From Mucor racemosus (taxonomy: Eukaryota > Mucoromycota > Mucoromycetes > Mucorales > Mucoraceae), in contig JAPEHQ010000042.1 in NCBI GenBank assembly GCA_027405735.1, positions 1-17,469 on the forward strand: 17,469 nt of DNA, given 5' to 3'. Positions 9,518 through 17,469 of this stretch are shown here, one piece after another. The number at the start of each line of letters is the position of its first letter. The stretch's first letter is position 1. The position numbers and the translations under genes are program-made. The notes below the pieces were generated by a model. It saw only the letters and a list, made by a program, of their open reading frames with translations. It did not search any database and was not told the origin of the DNA.

Positions 9518-9614
9518 AGTATACAGCTTGTCCATTACTATGATGAGTTTCAATTTTCTTTTTTAAATAAAATATAAAACTTTCATCCCATAAAAAAAAA
9601 AAAAAAAAAAAAAA
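9518..9614 (+). mobile_element. Short poly(A)-ended retroposed insertion with target duplication
   Basis: The 15-base sequence AAAATGTCATTTTTT occurs at 9503-9517 and again at 9611-9625. Between them lie about 75 bp of unique sequence, including AATAAA about 25 bp before a run of 23 A (9592-9614). Direct repeats flanking a sequence that ends in poly(A) are the mark of LINE-driven reverse transcription. The first three or four A of the duplication are ambiguous because they merge with the tail, so at least ATGTCATTTTTT (12 bp) is firm. The source RNA is not recognised; it could be a 5'-truncated LINE, a SINE-like RNA or an mRNA 3' end. Confidence 0.55.
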
Positions 9615-9625
9615 TGTCATTTTTT

Positions 9626-10484
9626 GGATTTTGAAATCGCTTTTCGGCTAATTCCTCAAAAAATTATTAAATATATGTCAAAGGCATCTTAAGACTTATT
9701 TATATAACCATTGATGGCGCTTCTAATGGTATAGTTCATTTAAAAAATCTTCGCTGAAAATCATGCGCAATTTTCAATATTATAATTTTATGTTTTTTTG
9801 AAAAAAATTAATTTTTCGAATAAGGAGCAATAAAATAAACAATTAAAGATAAAACCCTGAGAGTTTTCGATCATTTTGATCTTAGGAATACCTTATGCAA
9901 AAACTTCTTTTTGGGGTTTAAAATTGGAAAGAACGAATTTTACGAAATTTCGTGAGTATCTGTAAGGATCTAGAGACTGATTTTTGGTTGAAAATTATGA
10001 TCGCAAAAATCCGAGAAAAAAAATATAGCAAGTAAGTACATAATGTGAGAAATAGGTTTGGCTTGGTCTGCGCTTCAGAAAAGGACAATACGCACATAAA
10101 ACAATCCTTTAAAAATGCCATATTTCAAGTAAATTTAGCTATTATATGAATTTATGAGTATATATATTGAACAATGTAGATACTTTTATGTATTTCAAAT
10201 CATTGTTTTAACCATTAAACATAATTTAATGCATATCTTGCATTTCAAATATGGATTGGAGCGTCTATTTATTCATTGTTGTACAAAATGTTAATGTGTC
10301 GGTAAGAAATCATTTGTGTTTGTAGCCGTCAATAGTTGCTCTAAGAAGTGCGTGAAGATGAAACACGAATATATTAGTAAAGCACAATATATACTAGGTA
10401 TAATTAATATTAATTTATAATCGGAATGTAGAAAATGCAGAAAAAAACGAGTTTCAAAGACCATCCAGTTTCACATCCAAATGA
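9626..10484. other. AT-rich region without a recognisable gene
   Basis: Short minus-strand frames occur at 9918-10121 and 10410-10616, but they have no recognisable domain and lie in low-complexity AT-rich sequence. They are not called as genes. The second frame gives a fairly distinctive peptide (KISFGCETGWSLKLVFF), which may belong to a dispersed repeat, but that cannot be shown from this window. Confidence 0.35.
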
Positions 10485-10529
10485 GATTTTTCTTCTTTGT
10501 ACGATTTTTCTTCTTTGTACGATTTTTCT
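10485..10529. repeat. 18-bp tandem duplication
   Basis: GATTTTTCTTCTTTGTAC occurs at 10485-10502 and 10503-10520 and begins a third time at 10521-10529. On the minus strand it would duplicate six residues in frame (KIVQRR). Too short to interpret further. Confidence 0.8.
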
Positions 10530-11056
10530 GCCCTCAAAATCAGTTAATATACTAATTTGGGGCAACTGGATAAATCTAAAATTATTACAAGTGTATACCA
10601 ACACTCTTTGATTCAAAAAAATGCGATGAAAAGTACAGTTATAAAGGAAAACGATGATGTTTACGGTTCATGGTGATGGTGATAGGGTTTAAGCTCAGCA
10701 CAGGGACGCTTTTTAGCAAAAAAGTGAGTCTATGTGAGCCAATGTGGAATCTATGCATCTTCTAGAGCTTATTACTAGCCAAATCCAACTTAAAAATCTA
10801 TACAATCTGCAAATAGGTATTGCATACATCGTAGAATTATTTTGGTGCTCGCTCCAATTTTGAAAACAAACTTTCTGAAATCCATCAAAAAGTGGTTTGT
10901 TATCTCATGCCAGTTTTAAACAGCATAAAATTGATATCAAAAAGTGCATAATAGACTAATAAAAAGCGTTGGTGTATTTATTTTGCATTAAAACTTCATT
11001 TTGTATAGTTTTGTTGCTAATTTATTGTGTTTTTTTTCATATAATAAATAAACCAT
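10530..11056. other. AT-rich region downstream of the peptidase gene
   Basis: No gene or RNA is recognised. It forms the 3' flank of the minus-strand peptidase gene. Confidence 0.4.
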
Positions 11057-11062
11057 TTTATT
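11057..11062 (-). terminator. Candidate polyadenylation signal of the peptidase gene
   Basis: On the minus strand AATAAA begins 32 nt after the stop codon of the M28 peptidase gene, a reasonable position for a poly(A) signal. AATAAA is common by chance in DNA this AT-rich. Confidence 0.4.
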
Positions 11063-11093
11063 AGCTTTTTATGAATTAAACCTGATAAATAGA

Positions 11094-13491
11094 CTAATAA
11101 TCATCCTTTAAACGTTTAGAAGCTTGATGGATAGCCCAAGAAGCTCTCTCTTCAGCATAACGAGCTTGTGCGTAATCCTTGGCATCAATACCATCAGCAA
11201 TGGCAGGGAAGACTTGAGAAGAATACCCAGTCCAAAGACCAGGAGCGTAAACAACATGTTTGAACCAGTTACGGCCTTCGATACCCTTAGGATCAATGAA
11301 GCCACGTTCAAAGTAAGTAAGGCGGTTGTTGGCTTTTGCTAAACGTTTGGCTAAAACAGTAGGGATATCATCCAAAGATTTGTATTCAGAAAGACGACTT
11401 TCAAGACGTTGTCTCTTGCGCTCAAATCGACGAGTAGTCTTTTGAAGTTTGTCAATAGCTCTTTCCAACTCGGGGAAACTATGAGGAGCAGCATATTTAG
11501 TAAGCTTATCAGCGTATTTAGCAAGTTCAGCTGAATAATCAGAAGGATAGAGAGGTATAATAGCAGAATCTGCAAGACGCAAAGTAAGTAAACCCCAAAG
11601 TTTGACAAGAGTTTGATGATATAAGAATCCTGGATCTCCAAATTTTTCCATCCAGTGGAAACTATCATAATTGCTATGGTAGACTCCATAGTCCCCTCCA
11701 AAGCCCATACTGATACTGGCAATACCAACATGGTCCAAGAAACCAACAAAGTCAGAACCAGAACCTAATTGTCCAATCTGAGGATTTTCATTCTCGTCAA
11801 GCTTTTGATCTACTCTCCATGCGTCAAATACGGATTTACCAGTACGAGGATCGTGGATATCAGAAACTACGTTGTAAAGAATTCGATTTAAAGAAGGAGA
11901 TGCTTGAACATCAAAGTGAGAACCAGAAACAGCAACATCAACGTTGATATAAACGGCAGCCTCCTTATCGAGCCATTCTTTGTTATCTTCGACCCATTCA
12001 GTGGAGCCAACAAGACCATATTCTTCGGCATCCCAAGATGCTAAAACAATGGTACGTCTAGGACGCCAGCCAGTCTTCAAAAGTTCTCCAAATACACGAG
12101 CGAGTTCCAAAAGAGAAGCAGATCCAGAAGATGGATCAACAGCACCATAAACCCAGGCATCACGATGATTACCTAAAATAATAGCCTTATCAGATTCTTC
12201 AGTACCTTCAATACGAGAAATAACATTCCAAATTGGAGTAATCTTATTTTCGATATGGTTAACCAAAATAGCTTCACCTTCAGTAGGACCACTGAAGTAA
12301 TCAACTTCATCAAGACCACCAGCCCAATCTTCTTCACCGCGAACACCTAAGCCTTGAGTTGCTTTGAGAATAGGTAAAGCATCTCCCCAAGATAAGGGTA
12401 ATGAAGGAATCTTGGCTAAACCAGGGGAATCTTCTGGTTTGATACGAGTGGCGTTTTCAGTAGCAGCATAACCAGGGGTTAAGGGATCTCCAGCAACAAG
12501 TGATAAGTATTGAACAGATCCTCTTTGAGCAGAGCTCTTGGATCTCCAAGGACCATTAGGATAAGATTCAGCAGGATTTGAAGAATTATCCTTGTTTAAT
12601 GGCCCATCATCAATAGGATCAGAGTAGATTAATGCGCCTACACAACCGAAAAGTTCTGCAACTCTAACTTTGAGACCACGGAAGTTACCGCCATAACGCA
12701 TAAGAGCAATAGTGCCGTTTAATTTAACACCCTGATCTTTCAAAAATTGGAAATCTTCCAAACGGCCATAATTTGCATAGACAATACGACCTTGCACAGT
12801 ACCATTTTTGGAATAACCATGAAATGTGGGAACAACATTAGGATTCTTGCTAGTTTCATCCTCGTCAACAGATCTTCAGTCAACTTTGCCTCAAATCTTA
12901 AATTCTCAGGTCCTGAGACAAGAGCTAAACGATGAGAAATAGGGTAGTTTAAAAGAGGCCAATAAGTATCAATCTTGGTTTCTAATCCAAAACTTTCGAA
13001 TTGATCGCGAGTCCATTCAGCTTGCTTTTTGTCATTAGGAGTGCCTGCTAAATGGGCTTCACTGGTATATATTTTTAGGTAATCACGAACGCTTTGATTT
13101 GAAGGTAAATCAAGGATAATCTTTTCGGGATCTGTTAATCCTGGAGGTGAAACGACTACAAAAAAGATACCACATGAATACATTTATATAAATTACAGGT
13201 ATTGTAAATCGATTTCTTACCTGGCTTCTTTGCATGATGATTATTAAACCACAATCCAATAGTAACTCCCAATAATATAAGAGCAACAACTAGAGCCACA
13301 ATAGTAGTTACTATGCGAAAAGTAGTCTTTCTGGGAGGTTCAACAGTGCCTCGTTCTCGATTTAACAAAGGTGCATTTTCACTATTATTTCCATTCCACT
13401 TTTTATCAAACCATTCGCGAGCTTGACTCCAACTTTGCTTAATACCACTGCCATTACCTTCGTCAGACGGTAATGAAATAGCCCCTGCCAT
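11094..13491 (-). CDS. M28B zinc metallopeptidase, glutamate carboxypeptidase II / transferrin-receptor-like, with one probable 1-nt frameshift
   Basis: Type II membrane exopeptidase family (GCPII/PSMA; yeast Vps70 and Tre1/Tre2 belong to it). Exon 1 is 13491-13221 and exon 2 is 13155-11094, with a 65-bp intron (13156-13220). One base must be restored near 12871 (GATC-TGTTGACGAGGAT) to connect the frames; the product is then 777 residues. Residues 1-57 are cytosolic and 58-81 form the membrane helix (VTTIVALVVALILLGVTIGL). The protease-associated domain spans about 190-330 and M28 about 400-600. A TfR-like dimerisation domain lies near the C-terminus. The zinc ligands and catalytic Glu fall at His421, Asp431, Glu468/469, Asp497 and His584. 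The spacing of the first five equals that of human GCPII (377, 387, 424/425, 453). GCPII's substrate-binding Arg463 is not evident, so the substrate may differ. It is probably active if the frameshift is an assembly error, otherwise a recent pseudogene. Confidence 0.92.
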
Positions 13492-14239
13492 TATAATTTA
13501 TGTTTGATAAGATATCAAGAAGAAAAATAGAAGAATCAACCATGCAGTCAAAGTGCGCTAAATAACAACAAATTCGAAGTTATGGTCTGTGAGATAGTAG
13601 AAATCAAGATTTGGAAGTAGATGATGAACCAATATGGGAATAAATACCTAATCATTCTGCTGTTAATTCTCTGCTTTTGACTTAACCCATGCTTGATTTT
13701 GTCCGAAGGCTCGGCAAGAAGGTTTCTTGTACATAATTTTGCTTTGATATTAGTGAATTTGCTTTGATATCAGTTGATTTGGTTGAAATTTATCTACTAT
13801 TATGGCCTTCGTCATATGTAGAAACTATGACGAATTATGCCCATAAAGTTCATGCATTTTGAGCATTTCGCATTTTAACTTGTAGCTCTTTGTCGGACCA
13901 TAGTTTTCCCGCTATATGTTCACAAAGACTAAGGCAATCTTTTGTTGGTATCGCTATGCAAAATGTTATCATCAAATTTCGGAATGCTCACAGAATCGAA
14001 TTACATTTAGTTTTATGTTAAAAACATATTAGTTAGATAAACTCTTTTTTGATCTGTTGATGAGTATTTGATCGACTTCGGAATGAGATTTATGCATTTG
14101 AAAACTAGAATAAGCAAATTGTATGACTACATTGTGGATAATCTTGCACGCATTTCTCTTGTACCTGATTAGCAAATAGATTATAGATTATCAGATCTAT
14201 AAGTGAGAGTTTTGTGCTTTTCAATTTTTGGTTACTATT
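13492..14239. other. Upstream region of the peptidase gene
   Basis: AT-rich and non-coding. It should contain the promoter of the minus-strand peptidase gene, but I cannot assign a specific element. A near-duplicate TTTGCTTTGATAT occurs around 13740 and 13758. Its far edge (14240) is the junction with the hAT intron. Confidence 0.4.
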
Positions 14240-14251
14240 ATGACAACTTAC
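14240..14251 (-). other. 5' splice-site end of a hAT transposase intron
   Basis: On the minus strand the exon ends ...ACTG and continues GTAAGTTGTCAT, a strong donor in phase 1. The last seven bases (TTGTCAT) recur at 3371-3365 beside the matching acceptor side, which suggests that these 12 bases are the start of the interrupted intron. Confidence 0.6.
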
Positions 14252-15415
14252 CAGTATGCGTATTCATTAATACCCAAACCCCAAAAGAACTTGCTTTGGT
14301 CTAAAATCTTTATCAATGAAGTGACAAACAACCCCCAAATAATCAGATGAGCCATTTGTTCCAGATGAGTTTGTCCAGACATCCATAGTTAAATTTACTT
14401 TTGTTTGTCTTTTCAAAACAGAAATGATCCTTGTTTTGTAATCAATGGCTTTTGATCGGATTCTAGAGGCAAGGGTATTAGCCGAGTAAACTTGTACAAT
14501 GTTTGGTGATGCAGCTCTTCTAACTAAGTTTAATAAATGACGAAATTCATGATTATTCACAAATGTATGGGGAAGAGAATTCTTCAAGATTAATTTTATC
14601 AAAGCATCATTGAACATTTCTTTTGTTACAGAATAAGATTCAGGTGTTGTATTATCTGATGATCCAACAACCAAATGACGATCAAGAGAGCCTACAGCTG
14701 TTGCTCTCGGTTTTCCATTTTATTCCCAAAGGTTAAGAGCTATGGATAGATATAAAGGTATATATTAGCCTTAGTAAATTATAAAACATCAAATATCAAC
14801 AACTAACCTATTGAGCCATCCATATTATGCTTTCTTTTTGCATGTCGAAGAATTGACGTAGTAGCAGATCTTGAATATGATTCCTTACAGTTAACTCTAT
14901 CCACGTTACAATGATATAAGTCACCAATCACTTTGGCATAGCCATACCTAAGGATCCAAGAAATTGATTGACCTTTACGAGAATTACCACCACCAAAAAG
15001 GTATTATCAAGATATTCTCCTGGGATTGGGAAACTTACTTCATCACCTTGTTGATTTGATAAAGAAGCTTGAGATTGATTCAATAATGAGGCTGCAACAT
15101 TTACTTGATTAGATGAGGAAGCTGCAGCAGATGAATGGGATTGATCTGATGATGAAGGAAGAAGAGAATCAAGAGGTGATGGTACTAAGTACCAGCATTA
15201 CCAATTGAAAAATCAACATTCTCAGTAAAGGTGGATTCTCCTGCAAAATCAAAAGGATTATGGTTGGACTGGCCAGGAGCATAGAGTATATCATCTAATA
15301 CTGATGTTGCTTGGAAGGATTGATCATCAGAAGAGAGTTGGAGACCAGACATCATGGTTCGAAAGCCTTGGTTTTGATCTTGGGACTCTTGATTTTGGGA
15401 GTTTTCATAGTTCAT
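14252..15415 (-). pseudogene. hAT-family transposase, N-terminal half with BED zinc finger (broken)
   Basis: Exons 15415-14808 and 14739-14252 flank a 68-bp GT-AG intron (14740-14807). The N-terminus is rich in Gln, Ser and Asn. A BED-type zinc finger follows, with SWILRYGYAKVIGD, then C-x6-C, SYSRSATTSILR, and H-x4-H. Further on, NLTMDVWTNSSG carries the first catalytic Asp, and DYLGVVCHFIDKDFRPKQVLL is typical of hAT enzymes. Four lesions are visible. One base is missing at 15187-15188 and one in the T-run at 14995-14999. A TAA stop lies at 14720-14722, and a base is missing in the G-runs at 14273-14282. Past the last lesion the frame reads MNTHT and ends at a phase-1 donor. The continuation is the half at 1528-3299. 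With the three missing bases allowed for, the two halves sum to 2745 nt (914 residues plus stop), a normal hAT length. Confidence 0.85.
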
Positions 15416-17399
15416 TTTGAGTAATATTAATAATATGGTTGAAAAATATAATAATGTGGAGATGATTAAGGCCTTTTTGACGCTGGGTATTTATATCAAT
15501 TTACATATTTTAAAATGTAGTAGATGTTGATCTAACAAGGCTTGATGTTAATGCTAATTTTTGGCCTACCTATAAATGAAGTAGCTTGTCCACTTACTAT
15601 ATACGGTCAAGCTTGGAATTCATTTCAAGCTACATGATTTTGCACAATATATTACATAATAAATAACGTTTTTTTGTTGGCATATACCAAATAAAAAAAA
15701 TGGGTATGCACACTATTGAGTTTTCTACATCGTGTAGTATTTTTTTCTATATCGCATCCAAATGTTGCTCTATAAAAAAAAATGATTTAATGTGACCCAC
15801 TAGTTGTTAGAGGAACTTCAATGTTATGATTTACATCAATTGAGCAATTACTTACTAGAGTCTTTATTAAATGGGTATTTAAATAAAAAGGCACTCTTTT
15901 TCTTCTTCTTCGTCTTCAGGTGAATAGACTATAGAAGGATCATTGACCTCATTTCATATTTTAGCAAAGCATGATGATATCTAGCGTTTGATATAGCACA
16001 CAAATTAATGCCAAATTACGTGAGAAATTCAAAATTCGTTCAAAATGCTGTACTAATTCCAAATGTAACTGTATGAAATATTGCAATTAAATGCTCATCG
16101 CGAAGTATTTTCTATAATTTATATTAGCAAGGTGTTTGTGTAGTGCCCTACAAGCATTTCTAATTACCTTTATTACAGTGGTATGACACCTCATTTTACA
16201 AAGAGAAAGCTAGTGTTAATAAGCGGGATTTGAATCTAAAAGACTATAGGTTGTCAAATGTGTTAATTTTTAGCTTTCAGCCTTGAGTAGTGTTCTTCAA
16301 GAATACGAATTACCTTATTATTAAAGTAGTTGCATTTCTCTTGAGCTATTTTAAAGCATATTGAAAATAGTGGTCTGGTTTGCTGAAACATTTTGAGTTG
16401 CAATATTTTTCAAAAATAACGAGGAGGCAGGTCGCTCATAATATAATCCTTGATTACAATGAAGATAATGATAGCTATAATGAGAAAGATATTAACAATC
16501 GATTGTATGGTATAATAATGTAAGCAATCTTTGTGAGGGCATTACTTCAAAAGTTACCTACTTGTGATGTTGCAATAAAAGGCTCGAACTACTTTAACAT
16601 AACTTTATAGTGAAATTTTAACCTTTCTTATACAGTATATACATTGCATTGTATAATATAATATATCCGTCTATTCTTAAAGTATTAATTACATCTGGTT
16701 TTTTGTATGCAATGAGTCTCTAATTACTTTATGTCTGATATTCTTCCCAGTGGGTAATTTGTTGAATTGTAATAACCAGGTACTTACACTGAAACTGTAA
16801 TATTTGATTGAGGTATACTAGCATATTTGAGTTGTTGTAATAAACTTTGCTTGAGGTGAATTAAAATCCTTTATGAATATATGAAAGAAAACTTTAGACG
16901 TTGCCTTTCTTGAAATGTATGATTCTTTTTAATATTGGAAATGTTCTGATAGTGTGAACGTGTCTCGCTATTATTTAAATTTCAAATCAGTTGCTAAAAG
17001 TCTATAGACCTGTTGGCTGTTGCTGATTTCCAGGCTTATATACATAGTAATTTTAACTCCAAATAGGAAACATGTGTTGTCAATAACACCTAAAATAAAT
17101 CCAATGCTTCAATTGACGTAAATGAATCAATTATTCGAGCAATGAACATTGATGCTGCTGCTTATATTGAATGTTTCATCGTTGCTGTTACTATTTCTGT
17201 AGGTTTTGTTTTGTCGAAAGCTTTGATAAAAATTTTAAAATAATACGAATACGGTTAAAACATGTTTAGTATCAGAAAATTGTATAGTTGTGGTTATAGC
17301 TTGTGTTCATATACATATGGATTTTTTTTTTGAAAATTTGTTAATTTTCAAAGTTTATCTTTTATTTATATACAAAACGGAATTGGAAATATAATGCAA
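15416..17399. other. AT-rich region without a recognisable gene
   Basis: It lies upstream of the hAT N-terminal half. No coding region is supported. An imperfect inverted repeat around 16204-16219 and 16262-16279 (GAAAGCTAGTGTTAAT with TGTTAATTTTTAGCTTTC) flanks a tRNA B-box-like GATTCAAATCC on the minus strand, but no tRNA fold results. Confidence 0.45.
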
Positions 17400-17460
17400 T
17401 GCTTGAGCTCTGCTTGGACTTGCTTGGTTACTCATATGCTCGTGCTCGACTTGCTTGACT
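17400..17460. repeat. GCTTG/GCTCG short repeat cluster at the right edge
   Basis: GCTTG occurs four times and GCTCG twice in about 60 bases (GCTTGAGCTCTGCTTGGACT, then GCTCGTGCTCGACTTGCTTG). The same words dominate 161-403. They are in the same orientation as most of those on the left, not inverted. The window stops here, so it cannot be seen whether a transposon end follows. Confidence 0.5.
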
Positions 17461-17469
17461 TTTTGCAAA

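Larger units (their letters stand above)
3372..14239. mobile_element. ~10.9-kb segment inserted into a hAT transposase intron
   Basis: This block separates two halves of one hAT transposase gene. The word TTGTCAT (minus strand) occurs at both edges, 14246-14240 and 3371-3365, as expected for a short target duplication. Homology to the peptidase fragment stops at about 3375, practically at the right-hand word. The block contains two same-strand M28 peptidase copies near its ends, a recombinase-like gene, a minisatellite and a Tc1 relic. No convincing terminal inverted repeat or LTR was found at its edges, so the mechanism is unknown. It may have grown by several later insertions. Confidence 0.5.

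Noticed and set aside
9918..10616. Two short minus-strand frames (67 and 68 codons)
   Set aside because: No domain, no homologous partner in the window, and low-complexity AT-rich sequence.
3372..14239. The two peptidase copies as long terminal repeats of a retroelement
   Set aside because: They are protein-coding, of unequal extent, up to 11% divergent, and no reverse transcriptase, primer site or polypurine tract lies between them.
16204..16279. tRNA-like segment on the minus strand with a B-box-like GATTCAAATCC and matching GAAAGCT/AGCTTTC ends
   Set aside because: The bases flanking TTCAAAT cannot pair as a T stem, 11 extra bases separate it from the acceptor-like end, and no D or anticodon arm forms.

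Overview
The window looks like transposon-rich nuclear DNA of an early-diverging fungus, most likely Mucoromycota and possibly Mucorales. It is very AT-rich and has short GT-AG introns of about 57-77 bp, many with GTAAGT donors. It carries hAT (BED-type) and Tc1/IS630-type transposases and a glutamate-carboxypeptidase-like M28 gene. The taxon is an inference from gene families, not from a marker gene.

Layout, left to right. 161-403: short GCTCGCTTG-type repeats. 1116-1355: six tandem copies of a 41-42 bp unit. 1528-3299 (-): C-terminal half of a hAT transposase, three exons, fully open. 3375-4396 (-): internal fragment of an M28 metallopeptidase. 4656-5991 (-): five-exon gene for a protein with a serine-recombinase-like domain, with one probable 1-nt frameshift. 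6007-7204: about 60 copies of a 20-bp minisatellite. 7203-7505 (+): a lone, divergently oriented relative of the first ~70 residues of the recombinase-like protein. 7787-8528 (+): decayed Tc1/IS630-type transposase. 9503-9625: short poly(A)-ended insertion between apparent 15-bp target duplications. 11094-13491 (-): near-complete M28B type II membrane metallopeptidase with all zinc ligands but one probable 1-nt frameshift. 14252-15415 (-): N-terminal half of a hAT transposase (BED finger and first catalytic Asp), with a stop and three frameshifts. 15416-17400: no gene seen. 17400-17460: GCTTG/GCTCG repeats again.

The main observation is that the two hAT halves fit as one gene. The N-half ends in a phase-1 splice donor (14252/14251) and the C-half starts at a matching phase-1 acceptor (3300/3299). 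The codon made across the junction is the Gly of the usual His-Thr-Gly motif. Allowing one missing base at each of the three N-half frameshifts, the exon lengths total 2745 nt, exactly 915 codons. About 10.9 kb of DNA therefore sits inside what was a short transposase intron. It holds both peptidase copies, the recombinase-like gene, the minisatellite and the Tc1 relic. A shared 7-bp word lies at both edges, and the peptidase fragment ends within about 4 bp of one edge. Neither hAT half could work alone, because the catalytic residues are divided between them.

Single-base indels recur in genes that otherwise look complete, so some may be assembly errors rather than true inactivation.
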